Positions 23,980-33,225 of a stretch of 64,000 nucleotides of DNA are shown here, one piece after another. The first letter of the stretch is position 1; each line of letters begins with the position of its first letter. Made by a program: the position numbers and the translations under genes. The notes beneath the pieces were generated by a model, which did no database searches, was not told where the DNA came from, and worked only from the letters and a program-made list of their open reading frames with translations. Origin of the DNA: JACMLD01 sp044227095. Lineage in GTDB: Bacteria > Bacteroidota > Bacteroidia > Chitinophagales > Chitinophagaceae. The stretch covers positions 1,364,001 to 1,428,000 of the forward strand of contig JBGAFV010000001.1 of the NCBI GenBank assembly GCA_044227095.1. The letters are read 5' to 3'.

Positions 23980-25104
23980 TTAGTAATTAATTACCTGTTC
24001 TTCTATTGATGCAGGAATAGCCCTGAACTCATATTGCTGGTTGCGCAATTGTGGTTCAAAACCTGCTTCGGCAATGGCCTGCTGTATGCCTTTGTAAGTA
24101 AAGCGATGCGGGGCACCGGCTGCACTAACTACGTTTTCTTCAATCATAATAGATCCAAAATCGTTTGCACCTGCATTAAGACAAATTTGCGCTGTTTGTT
24201 TGCCAACAGTAAGCCACGACGCCTGTATGTTTTTTACATTGGGCAGCATAATACGGCTCATGGCAATCATGCGAATGTATTCTTCTGGTGTAACAAGGTT
24301 GTGTACACCGCGTATACGTGCAAGCAGTGTATCTACATCCTGGAAAGTCCATGGTATAAAAGCAATAAAGCCTTTTGCATGTTCAGGTTTTTTCGCCTGC
24401 ACTTCACGAATTTTTACAAGATGCTCAAACCGTTCATGAATGGTTTCTACATGACCAAACATCATGGTAGCAGAAGTGGTAAGGTTTAGCTTATGCGCTT
24501 CTTCCATAATAGTAAGCCATTCTTCTGTACCGCATTTTCCTTTGCTTATTAACCTGCGCACACGGTCTACCAATATTTCTGCACCGGGGCCAGGCAATGA
24601 ATCCAGCCCTGCTTCTTTTAACGCCATCAGCACTTCACGATGGGTAGATTTTTCAAGCTTGGTTATATGCGCTACTTCGGGTGGACCGAGTGCATGCAGT
24701 TTTAACGTGGGGTATAACTTTTTAAGTTGCTTAAATGTGTCTACATAGTATTGAAGTCCTAAACCAGGGTGATGACCGCCCTGCAACAGCAATTGTTCTC
24801 CGCCGTAGCGAAAGGTTTCATCAATTTTTCGTTTGTAGGTTTCAATATCGGTGATATAAGCATCTGCATGACCGGGAATGCGATAGAAATTACAAAACTT
24901 GCAATTGGCCACGCATACATTGGTAGTGTTTACATTGCGATCTATTATCCAGGTAACTTTTTGGTGGGGCACTTGCTTTTTACGTAACTCATTGGCAATA
25001 TGCATTAGTTCTGCCAATGGGGCATTTTCAAATAAGAACACGCCTTCTTCTATGCTTAAAAACTCAAAATCAAGTGCTTTTTGATACAATCCCGCTAACT
25101 CCAT
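23980..25104 (-). CDS. mqnC: Cyclic dehypoxanthinyl futalosine synthase
   Basis: The protein has 374 residues from the ATG at 25104. It is a radical SAM enzyme of the futalosine route to menaquinone. The CxxxCxxC cluster is visible as CVANCKFC, preceded by RNVNTTN. LLQGGHHPGLGLQYY, the LPGPGAEIL segment and the GANDFGSIMIEENVVS motif match the MqnC rather than MqnE subtype. It stands alone here; other mqn genes must lie elsewhere. A minus-strand TACTTTTG (25142-25135) makes a good promoter. It implies a respiratory quinone made by the alternative pathway. Confidence 0.93.
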   Translation of the reverse strand: MELAGLYQKALDFEFLSIEEGVFLFENAPLAELMHIANELRKKQVPHQKVTWIIDRNVNTTNVCVANCKFCNFYRIPGHADAYITDIETYKRKIDETFRYGGEQLLLQGGHHPGLGLQYYVDTFKQLKKLYPTLKLHALGPPEVAHITKLEKSTHREVLMALKEAGLDSLPGPGAEILVDRVRRLISKGKCGTEEWLTIMEEAHKLNLTTSATMMFGHVETIHERFEHLVKIREVQAKKPEHAKGFIAFIPWTFQDVDTLLARIRGVHNLVTPEEYIRMIAMSRIMLPNVKNIQASWLTVGKQTAQICLNAGANDFGSIMIEENVVSAAGAPHRFTYKGIQQAIAEAGFEPQLRNQQYEFRAIPASIEEQVINY

Positions 25105-25134
25105 AAAAACAAATTGTGTCTGGTAAAGAAGTAA

Positions 25135-25142
25135 CAAAAGTA
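25135..25142 (-). promoter_or_regulatory. -7 box of mqnC
   Basis: Minus-strand TACTTTTG matches TAnnTTTG and lies 30 bp ahead of the mqnC start codon. The spacer between mqnC and asnB beyond it (about 25170-25258) is a dispersed CTTCTCTATGTCCTCTGAG-type repeat. Confidence 0.6.
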
Positions 25143-25258
25143 AATCAGAAATGTTGATTTACCCGTGCTTCTTTGTTACCTCCATAACTACCTCACACAG
25201 ATCCAGCAGAGAAAAAGAAAAATGGCTGTGCTTCTCTATGTCCTCTGAGTCTCCGTGG

Positions 25259-27106
25259 TTATAAAAGATTTGCCGCAACCAAATACCGCCAGTCAAAATC
25301 ATCTGCTGCATTAGCATCTTTAGGCTCAATTCTTTGTGCTACTATTTTCTTTTGTAATATGCCTGCAGAAGCAAGTTTTTGTTTTGCACTCATAATATAT
25401 TCCTGCATGGCGGGTTGCTGCAGCCATTGTTTCTGCGGCGGTTCAAAACCAATTTTGTCTTTGCGCCAGGCTATTGGTGCAGGCAGTAAAGGGCTCATGG
25501 CTTTTCTTACAATCCATTTGGTGCGTCCATCTTTTATTTTGAAATGAGAAGGCAATGAAAAAATAAATTCAACCAGTTGATGATGCAAAAAAGGCAAACG
25601 CACTTCTCGCCCATGTGCCATAGAATTGCGATCTGCATAACGAAGCAATTCTTCAAGCCCGTTATTAAAAGTATTGTAGTAAAGAACATTGGTTAAGCTA
25701 TCCTGCACGGGCAGTTGATAATATGATACACCGAAGGCGCTGGTAAAATCTTTTTCTAACCCTGCAACTGATAATTGTTTTTTAATGCGTGCCTTTTTTA
25801 AATAAGCGCCGCCAGCAGATGGATGCAAAGCAGCCAATTTATTTTTCCATGTCCATTCATCTGTTACGCCTAATTCTCTTGCGGCAGCAAGTTCTTTTTT
25901 TAAAAGCGGTTGGTTGTTCGTGTACAATTCCTGCCAGAACCAGTGATAATATTTTGTGTAACCAGCAAGTGTTTCATCGGCGCCTTGTCCATCTAGCAAT
26001 ACTTTTATATTGTGCTGTTTTGCCAGTTCAAACACTTTGTATTGTGCATATACGCTGGAAGAATTCATAAACCCTTCCTGGTAGTAACAAAGTTTTTCAA
26101 AATCGTCAATAAAATTTTCTGCTGTTGGGCAAACAGTAAAGTTGTCAATATTAATTTTCTCAGCTAGTAATTGTATGTATTTAGATTCATCGCCTGCAAA
26201 CCCCGGAAATATGGCAGAAAATGTTTGCAACCGTGAACGAGAACCCTGAAGCTGATTGATCATTACTGCAATAGAAGAACTATCAAGGCCGCCACTTAAG
26301 CTTGTACCTAAAGGAACATCGCTGCGCAACCTGTTTTTTATTGATTCCGTAAATAACGATGTAAACTTTTCAATAGCGGTTGTTTCACTAATACTGTTAT
26401 CTATTTTATTTTTTTCTACTGCCCAATATTTTTTTGGATTGATATTTTTTGCGTTGCCTGCATCATAAATAAAAAATGAAGCAGCTGGCAGTGTATAAAT
26501 TTCTTTATAGGCAGATTCGGAAGCATTGCCCGGGTTTTGCGTATAACCAAGCGTTATAAAATTATACAGCAATGCTTCATTGATTTTTTTTACTGCACCT
26601 GTAGCCAATAAAGCTTTTATTTCTGAGGCAAAAACAAGTTGAGTGCCATCATAATAATAATAAAACGGTTTTTCACCAAAGCGATCCCTTGCAGCAAAGA
26701 GTTGTTTTTCTTTTTCATCCCAAATAGCAAATGCAAACATGCCATCAAAATGCTGCAGGCAATTTTCTTTCCAGCAATCATATGCGGCAAGTATTACTTC
26801 AGTATCAGACGTAGAAACAAATGAATACCCTTTTGCAGCGAGTTCTTTTTTAAGTTCTATGTAATTGTAAATTTCTCCGTTGTGTATAATAGAATACCGA
26901 TGGAGATAATGCATGGGCTGCGCACCATTGTCTGAGAGATCTATAATGGACAATCTTCTGTGCCCAAGGCCTGCAATACCTGTTTCATTTATCCAATGTC
27001 CTTCGTCATCGGGGCCGCGGTGTTGCAGCATACCGGTCATTTGCTTAAGCCGGTTTATTGTAACCAGTTGATGATTGGCTGATATTATTCCTGCAATACC
27101 ACACAT
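25259..27106 (-). CDS. asnB: Asparagine synthase (glutamine-hydrolysing)
   Basis: The protein has 615 residues from the ATG at 27106, chosen because it makes Cys2 the glutaminase nucleophile (MCGIAGI). The 15-codon ORF extension upstream would bury the Cys and runs into the terminator of the neighbouring gene. The N-terminal GATase_2 domain has RLSIIDLSDNGAQP and the EIYNY motif. The synthetase domain has the PP-loop SGGLDSSSIAVM near residue 290 and a later RADRNSMAHGREVRLPFL block. It converts aspartate and glutamine to asparagine with ATP. Related AsnB-type proteins also act on peptidoglycan or polysaccharides, so asparagine synthesis is likely but not certain. Confidence 0.92.
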   Translation of the reverse strand: MCGIAGIISANHQLVTINRLKQMTGMLQHRGPDDEGHWINETGIAGLGHRRLSIIDLSDNGAQPMHYLHRYSIIHNGEIYNYIELKKELAAKGYSFVSTSDTEVILAAYDCWKENCLQHFDGMFAFAIWDEKEKQLFAARDRFGEKPFYYYYDGTQLVFASEIKALLATGAVKKINEALLYNFITLGYTQNPGNASESAYKEIYTLPAASFFIYDAGNAKNINPKKYWAVEKNKIDNSISETTAIEKFTSLFTESIKNRLRSDVPLGTSLSGGLDSSSIAVMINQLQGSRSRLQTFSAIFPGFAGDESKYIQLLAEKINIDNFTVCPTAENFIDDFEKLCYYQEGFMNSSSVYAQYKVFELAKQHNIKVLLDGQGADETLAGYTKYYHWFWQELYTNNQPLLKKELAAARELGVTDEWTWKNKLAALHPSAGGAYLKKARIKKQLSVAGLEKDFTSAFGVSYYQLPVQDSLTNVLYYNTFNNGLEELLRYADRNSMAHGREVRLPFLHHQLVEFIFSLPSHFKIKDGRTKWIVRKAMSPLLPAPIAWRKDKIGFEPPQKQWLQQPAMQEYIMSAKQKLASAGILQKKIVAQRIEPKDANAADDFDWRYLVAANLL

Positions 27107-27141
27107 GCTGTAAATATCAGCAATCCGGCGCAGAATAAAAA

Positions 27142-27163
27142 AGCCCGGCATTTATACCGGGCT
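27142..27163 (-). terminator. Intrinsic terminator, minus strand
   Basis: AGCCCGG pairs with CCGGGCT around an 8-nt loop, and the minus strand continues into TTTTTT. It ends the DUF2911 transcript and lies inside the rejected 5' extension of asnB. Confidence 0.85.
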
Positions 27164-27183
27164 AAATGTTTTTATGGTATCGG

Positions 27184-27792
27184 TTATTTTTTCTTTACTG
27201 GTTTTTTTACTGGTGGTTTTTCATAAACAGTTATAGGCAATGCAATTAATGCAGTATCCCATGCAGCAATCATGTTAAAACTATTTCCAGTAGTTGCTTT
27301 TTCAAAAAACATGGTAAATGCTTCCAGTGGTTCGGTTTGTTTTTGAACAGGTGCATCTACCCTTACAATATCTTTTCCGCTATCATATTTAAAAGCACCC
27401 CAAATATCATTCTCTTTGTTTACTATTATTGTCCATTTATCTTCAGAAGGTATGGCGTATAAAGTATATCGGCCTTTGGGCACAACTTTATTAGCAATCA
27501 TTACATCTTTATAAAGCTCCAGTTCAGTTGCTTCATTGGCGCCAAGCCTCCATACTTTATTATACTCTAACAATTCTCCAAACACATTCCTCCCATTTCT
27601 TTGTGGCCTGCTGTACACAATTCTTGCCACCAGTGGTTCGGTAGCTTTATCCTGTATTCTAAGAATTGGATAATTAACCGGGTAATAACTCATGTCCATA
27701 GGAGATTTGTCCATCAATGGAAACCTCGACTGGGCCATTACAGCCATATAACATCCGCATAATAATAAGAGCGATAAAACAGTTTTCTTCAT
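27184..27792 (-). CDS. DUF2911 secreted protein
   Basis: This is a 202-residue protein with a signal peptide (LSLLLLCGCYMAVMAQ). The DUF2911 features are visible: ARIVYSRPQRNGRNVFGELLEYNKVWRLGANEATEL, then KVVPKGRYTLYAIPSEDKWTIIVNKENDIWG. The family is widespread in Bacteroidota, periplasmic or surface-attached, and of unknown function. The basic Lys-rich C-terminus is unusual in the set. A minus-strand TATATTTG at 27818-27811 supplies the promoter, and a strong terminator follows. Confidence 0.9.
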   Translation of the reverse strand: MKKTVLSLLLLCGCYMAVMAQSRFPLMDKSPMDMSYYPVNYPILRIQDKATEPLVARIVYSRPQRNGRNVFGELLEYNKVWRLGANEATELELYKDVMIANKVVPKGRYTLYAIPSEDKWTIIVNKENDIWGAFKYDSGKDIVRVDAPVQKQTEPLEAFTMFFEKATTGNSFNMIAAWDTALIALPITVYEKPPVKKPVKKK

Positions 27793-27810
27793 TTTTTAAC
27801 TTTATAAGTA

Positions 27811-27818
27811 CAAATATA
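27811..27818 (-). promoter_or_regulatory. -7 box of the DUF2911 gene
   Basis: Minus-strand TATATTTG is a perfect TAnnTTTG box 18 bp before the start codon. Confidence 0.55.
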
Positions 27819-27834
27819 ATTGTTGCTGCAAATT

Positions 27835-28419
27835 TTAAAGAACATGCATTTGTGCTATAACAAAACTTTTTAGCTCAGGAAAAAAAACTGTATAGCATGC
27901 CTGCAAATGCCGGTAATGTGTTTCAAACAAAGCAAAAGCGGTTTCTGCGTCTGATAAATGGGCTGATCTTCTTACCAGCCCTTCCATACTGCGGTGTATG
28001 CCCCAGGTGTGCTGGTAATTGTTTAGCCAGTTTTGTTTTTGCATGTAAGGAAACATCTGCCGGAACTTCTCAGGAAATGTATCCATAAACGGTGCCAAAA
28101 GATGATAAGTATTTTCAGAAAACTGCAACAGGCTTTCTGGCGTAAATTCGTTTTTATCTGTAGCAAGAAAATGATCATACACCACATCAATAAAAGCACC
28201 GGCATAAAGCCTGTAGCTGGCCCTGAAAATTTCTTTTGCCTCCCTGGTGGCCGGGTGTGCGTCTGTAAAACTGTCTATTTCCCGATGAAGGCGTATTCCT
28301 TTTTGTATGCCGGGTAAATAGTCAAATTGCTTTTTGCCTTTTACAAAATCGCTGATCATATTCCCCACTAATATCTCGGGATTATTAAAAGAAAGGTATG
28401 CGTGGGCAAGGTAATTCAA
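27835..28419 (-). CDS. acpH: Acyl-carrier-protein phosphodiesterase-like protein
   Basis: This 194-residue protein closely matches the length of E. coli AcpH. The N-terminus MNYLAHAYLS, the LVGNMISDFVKG motif and the RLHREIDSFTDAHPA motif identify the family (DUF479). A conserved His/Asp set (DSFTDAHP, DVVYDHFLA) fits the HD-like metal site. The family hydrolyses the 4'-phosphopantetheine arm from holo-ACP. The real role outside enterics is uncertain. It follows the alpha/beta hydrolase gene by 14 bp on the same strand, implying co-transcription. Confidence 0.88.
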   Translation of the reverse strand: MNYLAHAYLSFNNPEILVGNMISDFVKGKKQFDYLPGIQKGIRLHREIDSFTDAHPATREAKEIFRASYRLYAGAFIDVVYDHFLATDKNEFTPESLLQFSENTYHLLAPFMDTFPEKFRQMFPYMQKQNWLNNYQHTWGIHRSMEGLVRRSAHLSDAETAFALFETHYRHLQACYTVFFPELKSFVIAQMHVL

Positions 28420-28433
28420 GGAAAATGGTTTAA

Positions 28434-29381
28434 TTATTTACTAAGCGTTGCAATAAATAACGTTATTGCCTTTATTATATTTTCATTTAGAGGAAGCGAT
28501 GCATTATTATAGGTAGCCAGGTTTTCGGCTCTTTCTGGTCCGCTGTTTTTTAAAACATGGTTCATTCCATTTATTAATTCAAACTTAGCTTTAGGATTGC
28601 ATGCAGCCAGGCTTTTGCCTTCTTCTTCACTTACCTGTATATCTGTGCTGCCTTGTATAATAAGTACGGGTATAGTAAGTTTCTTTATTTCTTCGCAGGG
28701 CGTATATTTTAACCACGATTGTATATAAGGTTGAATGCCGGGGCGAAACAGGCTCATGAGATAAGGCGGAACGCTATCTATCTTTTTATCTTGTTTTAAC
28801 AAAGTAAAAAAACTATCAACCTGCTGTCTTATTAGTTGTGGTTGTGCTGCTATTTGCTTTTCAATGATTTTATCGATGCTGTAAGCGGGGCCGGCAATAG
28901 AAATATAAGCATCAGCTTTTGTTTTTTGTGCTGCTAACATGCCAATAAGAGAGCCTTCGCTATGCCCTGCTATGATAATTTTTTTTACACGTTTGTCTTT
29001 TGCAATTTTTTCATACAATGCAATTACATCCTGCACATAAGTTTCAAAGCGCAATTCACTTTCAGAAACCATTGCATTCTTGCTTTCTGCTATACCTCTT
29101 TTATCGTACAATAATGTTCCTGTTTTTTGTTTTGCTAATGCTGTTGCAAGAAGTTTGTAACTGTTTGCAGATACACCCAATGGACTATTGCCGTTTCTAT
29201 CTGTAGGCCCCGAACCGGGTACAAAAATTACAACAGCAAAAGTTGCAACTTCATCCGGAACAATTAATTCACCTCTTAATGAATCTTTATCTGTTTTAAT
29301 TGCAAAAGGCTCTGATGAAAATTGCGCATTGCAAAAAAATGAAACAATTATATATAGTATGATTAAGAAAAAATGTTTCAT
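28434..29381 (-). CDS. Secreted alpha/beta hydrolase
   Basis: This is a 315-residue protein with a signal peptide ending at FFCNAQ. The alpha/beta-hydrolase fold has FVPGSGPTDRNG as the oxyanion region and the nucleophile elbow GHSEGS near residues 143-148. The acid and base are probably in IQGSTDIQV and GMNHVLKN. It resembles serine peptidases or esterases of the DUF1749/Dienelactone class that Bacteroidota export. The substrate is unknown. It heads a two-gene unit with the AcpH-like gene. Confidence 0.88.
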   Translation of the reverse strand: MKHFFLIILYIIVSFFCNAQFSSEPFAIKTDKDSLRGELIVPDEVATFAVVIFVPGSGPTDRNGNSPLGVSANSYKLLATALAKQKTGTLLYDKRGIAESKNAMVSESELRFETYVQDVIALYEKIAKDKRVKKIIIAGHSEGSLIGMLAAQKTKADAYISIAGPAYSIDKIIEKQIAAQPQLIRQQVDSFFTLLKQDKKIDSVPPYLMSLFRPGIQPYIQSWLKYTPCEEIKKLTIPVLIIQGSTDIQVSEEEGKSLAACNPKAKFELINGMNHVLKNSGPERAENLATYNNASLPLNENIIKAITLFIATLSK

Positions 29382-29742
29382 AATAAATAATTAGTGCTGT
29401 TATATGGCACAAAGATATATAACCTGTAACCATCTGTTTAATTTAACACTTACTTAATTCAATGGAAATAATGGGTTTAAAAATGTACGCAGTGTACGGA
29501 ATCGGACACTTTGCGCATATAAATACTGCGAATAAACGTTTACCGTTTATCACCTTCTTTAACACAATTTAAGATTGATTACCGCCGGTCAAATATTGCT
29601 TTGACCAAAGTGTAACATAAATACTTTTGTGCCGTCATATTACATGTGAGTTCTTTAAAAGATAGCGGCAATTAAAACAGATACGCAAAATTTTATAGAG
29701 AAATCAAAAACCATGTATCATTAAACCTTATAAATTTTAATT
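29382..29742. other. 361-bp divergent spacer
   Basis: The right half holds the operator and promoter described at 29587-29629 and a roughly 110-nt leader. The left half has a GTACGCAGTGTACGG word (29486-29500) and otherwise looks unstructured. No ORF is plausible. Confidence 0.5.
29587..29629 (+). promoter_or_regulatory. Promoter with perfect inverted-repeat operator
   Basis: GGTCAAA at 29587-29593 and TTTGACC at 29600-29606 form a 7-bp inverted repeat around 6 bp. The second arm contains TTTG (29600-29603) that serves as the -33 box. After 18 bp comes TACTTTTG (29622-29629), a perfect -7 box. A factor bound here would occupy the -33 region. Confidence 0.72.
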
Positions 29743-30195
29743 ATGAAAAAGATTATTTTTTCCGTTGCTTTTGCAACAGCAGTTCTTGCTTCTTCATTTA
29801 CTTATGCATCAGAAAACGATCCGGCTTCTAAAGCTAAAGAAGCTTTTTCTACAGAGTTTGGCAATGCCAAAAATGTAGAATGGTTAGCAATGGGCAAAGA
29901 AGGTGTTTACCAGGCAAAATTTACTTTTAATAATGAGCCGTTGCAGGCGTTCTTTACGGAAGACGGAGATTTTTTGGGAACTACACGCCAAATCACAAAA
30001 GCGCAGTTGCCTATTCTTATTAGCGCACGTCTTCAAAAAGAATATCCTGATGCAAACCTGATAACAATTTTTGAATACAGCAAAAAAGACGGCCTTGAAT
30101 ATTATATTACCCTAACTACAACAAAAGGTGTTAGTATAATTAAAGCTGCAGGTAATGGCGAACTTTCTGTTTACAAAAAAAATTTTAAAGAATAA
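29743..30195 (+). CDS. Small secreted protein, paralogue 1
   Basis: This is a 150-residue protein with a signal peptide ending near SFTYAS. The mature domain is of the PepSY/BLIP-like size: AKEAFSTEFGNAKNVEW, then a YQAKFTFNNEPLQAFFTEDGDFLGTTRQI hairpin set and a repeat-like second half. It is clearly related to the next gene (NAKNVEW vs NAKDVRW; ELPISL vs QLPILI). The function is unknown; PepSY-like domains often bind peptides or inhibit enzymes. It lies about 113 bp after a strong promoter. Confidence 0.82.
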   Translation: MKKIIFSVAFATAVLASSFTYASENDPASKAKEAFSTEFGNAKNVEWLAMGKEGVYQAKFTFNNEPLQAFFTEDGDFLGTTRQITKAQLPILISARLQKEYPDANLITIFEYSKKDGLEYYITLTTTKGVSIIKAAGNGELSVYKKNFKE

Positions 30196-30266
30196 CTGTA
30201 ACATGCGCAAAGAAACTGCGTCTGATATTACAGAAACAAATTAAACACTCAATAAAAAATATTACA

Positions 30267-30719
30267 ATGAAAAAGTTGATTACAGCAGTTGTGTTAGGTT
30301 CAGTTTTAATGATGAACACTGCTTTTGCAAATGGAAACAAAAATGAAAATGTTGCTGCTTCAGTTAAAAATACATTTAACCAGGAGTTTGCTAACGCAAA
30401 GGATGTACGCTGGGGAAAAACAAACAATTATTATAAAGCAGCTTTTACAATGAACAACGAAGTAATGACTGCTTATTTTACCACAGATGGCGATTTAATG
30501 GGCGTAATACATAATATTCTTTCTACAGAATTACCAATAAGCCTGCAACTTGCTTTGAAAAAAGATTATGACGGTTACTGGATTACAGAATTGTTTGAAA
30601 TGGCAAAAGATAACAGCAACAGCTATTTTGTTACCCTTAATAATGCAGACCAGGTGATTACATTACAATCAACAGACGGATATACATGGTCACTATATAG
30701 CAAAGAAAAGAAGCAATAA
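30267..30719 (+). CDS. Small secreted protein, paralogue 2
   Basis: This is a 150-residue protein of the same length and layout as its upstream neighbour. The signal peptide ends near NTAFANG. Motifs FNQEFANAKDVRW, AFTMNNEVMTAYFTTDGDLMG and a C-terminal ITLQSTDGYTWSLY hairpin line up. The two probably arose by tandem duplication. The 71-bp gap has no strong promoter, so both are likely read from the promoter at 29622. The transcript ends at the terminator near 30763. Confidence 0.82.
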   Translation: MKKLITAVVLGSVLMMNTAFANGNKNENVAASVKNTFNQEFANAKDVRWGKTNNYYKAAFTMNNEVMTAYFTTDGDLMGVIHNILSTELPISLQLALKKDYDGYWITELFEMAKDNSNSYFVTLNNADQVITLQSTDGYTWSLYSKEKKQ

Positions 30720-30762
30720 CGACAGTAGTTTTCTCAGATGTTTTGTTGGAAAGTAGGATAAG

Positions 30763-30789
30763 CCCCGCAGATTATATGCGGGGTTTTTT
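30763..30789 (+). terminator. Intrinsic terminator after the paralogue pair
   Basis: CCCCGC (30763-30768) pairs with GCGGGG (30778-30783) across 9 nt and is followed by TTTTTTATT on the plus strand. Confidence 0.87.
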
Positions 30790-30790
30790 A

Positions 30791-32032
30791 TTAGTGGTAA
30801 TCAAACCTGAACGCTGATAGATCTGGTTTGTATTTTCGACGTCTCTGGAGTTCATAATTGTAAATAATATCGCCGGTTTCTTTAAAGAATGGATAACCTA
30901 TAGTATCGTAGTCATACTTATCATCGTTTAATACGCCATCACTGTTTGTATAGATGCATGCGCTAATCATAAATTCAATATTGTTCTTAAAATCTACAAT
31001 GTATGCAGCATCAATCAGGAAGCCATAGGTCCAGCCGGGTTTATTAAATATCCTGATATAGGACGGTATAGGCGTTTTGCCTGCTTTAAACATAAAAAAT
31101 TTAGCGTAGCTCTGAAAGTATTCCGTGGTATCGTAATGAGGGAACTTGCTTTCGTAAGGCAGTTCAGACATATACTGGTAAAGAAACTTATAATCATTTG
31201 CAGTTAATGCAAATCTTTTTTTTGCAGGTACAGAAAGTGGAAACAATACAGATTGCAACATTTGCTGCAAATCCTGCAAAGGAAAAATATTGTGCGTGGT
31301 AAAATCCATGGGCTGGTTAATAAGACTATCGTGCCGGTAAAAAGCATTGCCAACCAAATGTTTTTTGCTAAAATCAAACGGGTTGTTGTTGAATGCAGGC
31401 GCCTGCTGGTAAACAAGTTTCTCATCTTTTAAAAAACGAATAGCGTTGGTATGCCTGTTTTGCTCTTCTGTCATTGGCATAAAACGCCTGGTAATGCGAC
31501 TGCCAGTATAGCCTTTAACCCTAAGTTTTTCATTGAGCGTTTGCTGGCCAACAAATTCATACAACCTGTTGTACGCATCATTATCGCTGATAAGAAATAT
31601 CTCTTTTATGTATTGCGCAATAGAAGGAAGCCCGTTCTCTGCTAAACTGTCTTTATAGACTTTTATTTGGCCACCATAACTGCTATCTGTAAGCATTGTG
31701 GTATTCATGGTAAGGCCGGGAACATTAAGTTCGTTCAATTTTTCAAGCGCAGCCAATGCTACAGGAAGTTTTACAGTTGAAGCAGGGTTGAAATACTGGT
31801 TGCTATCAACATGCAGGTAATAATTTTTAAAATGTGCCTGATTGTTTTTATCGCGGTTTATTTGCGTATAAATAACCTGGTAATGAAACGTATCCGGCAG
31901 ATCCAATACCTGTTTCAAAAAAGGTGAAGCTTGCTTGCGGAATAATTCTTCCAGCCATTTATCTGTTTTTTGCTGGCTATTAAGATTGACAGCAATGAGC
32001 AATAATACCAGCATTGCAATTGCGCTTTTCAT
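30791..32032 (-). CDS. Serine hydrolase of the class A beta-lactamase fold
   Basis: This is a 413-residue exported protein. SxxK is visible as PASTVKLPVALAAL near residue 84, SDN as SDNDAYNR near residue 153, and the KTG-like triad as FKAGKTP. The fold is that of the beta-lactamase2 family, which includes true beta-lactamases and many enzymes of unknown activity. It is longer than a classical class A enzyme (about 290 residues) and has added segments around residue 200, so resistance activity is not implied. A signal peptide is present. It is divergent from the FAH-family gene. Confidence 0.85.
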   Translation of the reverse strand: MKSAIAMLVLLLIAVNLNSQQKTDKWLEELFRKQASPFLKQVLDLPDTFHYQVIYTQINRDKNNQAHFKNYYLHVDSNQYFNPASTVKLPVALAALEKLNELNVPGLTMNTTMLTDSSYGGQIKVYKDSLAENGLPSIAQYIKEIFLISDNDAYNRLYEFVGQQTLNEKLRVKGYTGSRITRRFMPMTEEQNRHTNAIRFLKDEKLVYQQAPAFNNNPFDFSKKHLVGNAFYRHDSLINQPMDFTTHNIFPLQDLQQMLQSVLFPLSVPAKKRFALTANDYKFLYQYMSELPYESKFPHYDTTEYFQSYAKFFMFKAGKTPIPSYIRIFNKPGWTYGFLIDAAYIVDFKNNIEFMISACIYTNSDGVLNDDKYDYDTIGYPFFKETGDIIYNYELQRRRKYKPDLSAFRFDYH

Positions 32033-32132
32033 TTTGTTAAGTTACAAATAAGGCGTTTAATAAAATTTGAATAACAGGAATAAGCAACAGCGCTTCCATA
32101 AAAAATATAAATTGCAACCCTAAAACTTTGTC

Positions 32133-33140
32133 ATGAAATTAGTTTCTTACTTAAAAGAAGGACATGAGCAACTGGCTGTATACATAGATGGGTATTTGTA
32201 TGATATGGATTTGCTTCACCCCGATTTACCCAATACCATGAGCATGTTTCTTAATTACTGGGAAGACTCTTTACCAATGGCTTTGGGAGGAGAAATAATG
32301 GTGGGTGAAGGAAAAATATCCAGGAGTAAAGCAACTCCTTTTAGTGATGTGCAATTGCTGGCGCCTGTTCCTTTTCCTACCTCTCTGCGTGATGGTTATG
32401 CTTTTCGGCAACATGTGGCTACGGCAAGAAGAAACAGATCTGCAGAAATGATTCCGCAGTTTGATCAATACCCTGTTTTTTATTTTGGCAATCATCATAG
32501 TGTACAAGGACCCGGTAATGTAAACTGCATGCCGGATCATTTTAAAAACTTAGATTTTGAACTGGAGGTTGCCATAGTTATTTGCAAACAGGGCCGCAAT
32601 ATACGTGCAGCAGATGCTGATGAATATATTGGTGGGTTAATGATTATGAATGATTATAGTGCAAGGCAATTGCAAAAGGAAGAAATGCTGCTAAACCTGG
32701 GGCCCGCCAAAGGAAAAGATTTTTCTACTGCTACAGGGCCCTGGCTGGTTACAATGGATGAGTTAGAAAATTTTGTATCTCCTGCAAAAGAAAATCATAC
32801 AGGTAAAAGCTGGAACCTGCGCATGCAATGTTTTGTAAACGGTATAGAAGTGAGTAATGGTAGCCTGGATGATATGGACTGGACTTTTGCCGAACTGATA
32901 GAACGTGCATCGTATGGCGCAGATCTTTATCCCGGAGATATTATTGGCAGCGGCACCGTTGGTACAGGTTGTTTTCTTGAACTGAACGGTACAGGTAAAT
33001 TAAACGATGCGTCTTATACAGAACAATGGTTGCAGGAACACGATATTGTAGAATTGGAGGTTGAAGGATTGGGTAAACTATCAAATACAATTGTAAGTGA
33101 AGTAGATGATTTTTCATTGCTGGCGCAAAAGAAGGGGTAG
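32133..33140 (+). CDS. Fumarylacetoacetate hydrolase family protein
   Basis: This is a 335-residue protein. The C-terminal FAA hydrolase domain is complete, with metal-binding acidic residues in FELEVAIVICKQGR, then GLMIMNDYSARQLQKEE and the GDIIGSGTVGTG motif. Typical members cleave C-C bonds or hydrate acylpyruvates in aromatic and sugar-acid catabolism. The specific substrate is not deducible. It is a single gene with only 100 bp to the divergent serine hydrolase, and a small unknown gene follows 85 bp downstream. Confidence 0.9.
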   Translation: MKLVSYLKEGHEQLAVYIDGYLYDMDLLHPDLPNTMSMFLNYWEDSLPMALGGEIMVGEGKISRSKATPFSDVQLLAPVPFPTSLRDGYAFRQHVATARRNRSAEMIPQFDQYPVFYFGNHHSVQGPGNVNCMPDHFKNLDFELEVAIVICKQGRNIRAADADEYIGGLMIMNDYSARQLQKEEMLLNLGPAKGKDFSTATGPWLVTMDELENFVSPAKENHTGKSWNLRMQCFVNGIEVSNGSLDDMDWTFAELIERASYGADLYPGDIIGSGTVGTGCFLELNGTGKLNDASYTEQWLQEHDIVELEVEGLGKLSNTIVSEVDDFSLLAQKKG

Positions 33141-33225
33141 AATTTTTTGTTGCTGGGCCACAAGAGAGAAAGCGTATTGATAAAAAATATAAAGGTTGAT
33201 TTTATAAACGCAACCAATTATTGGC

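Noticed and set aside
29486..29522. Sigma-54 promoter near the GTACGGAATCGGACAC words
   Set aside because: The GG to GC distance is too short for the -24/-12 consensus.
30791..32032. Beta-lactamase resistance gene
   Set aside because: The fold motifs are there, but length, inserts and weak KTG context do not support a resistance enzyme.
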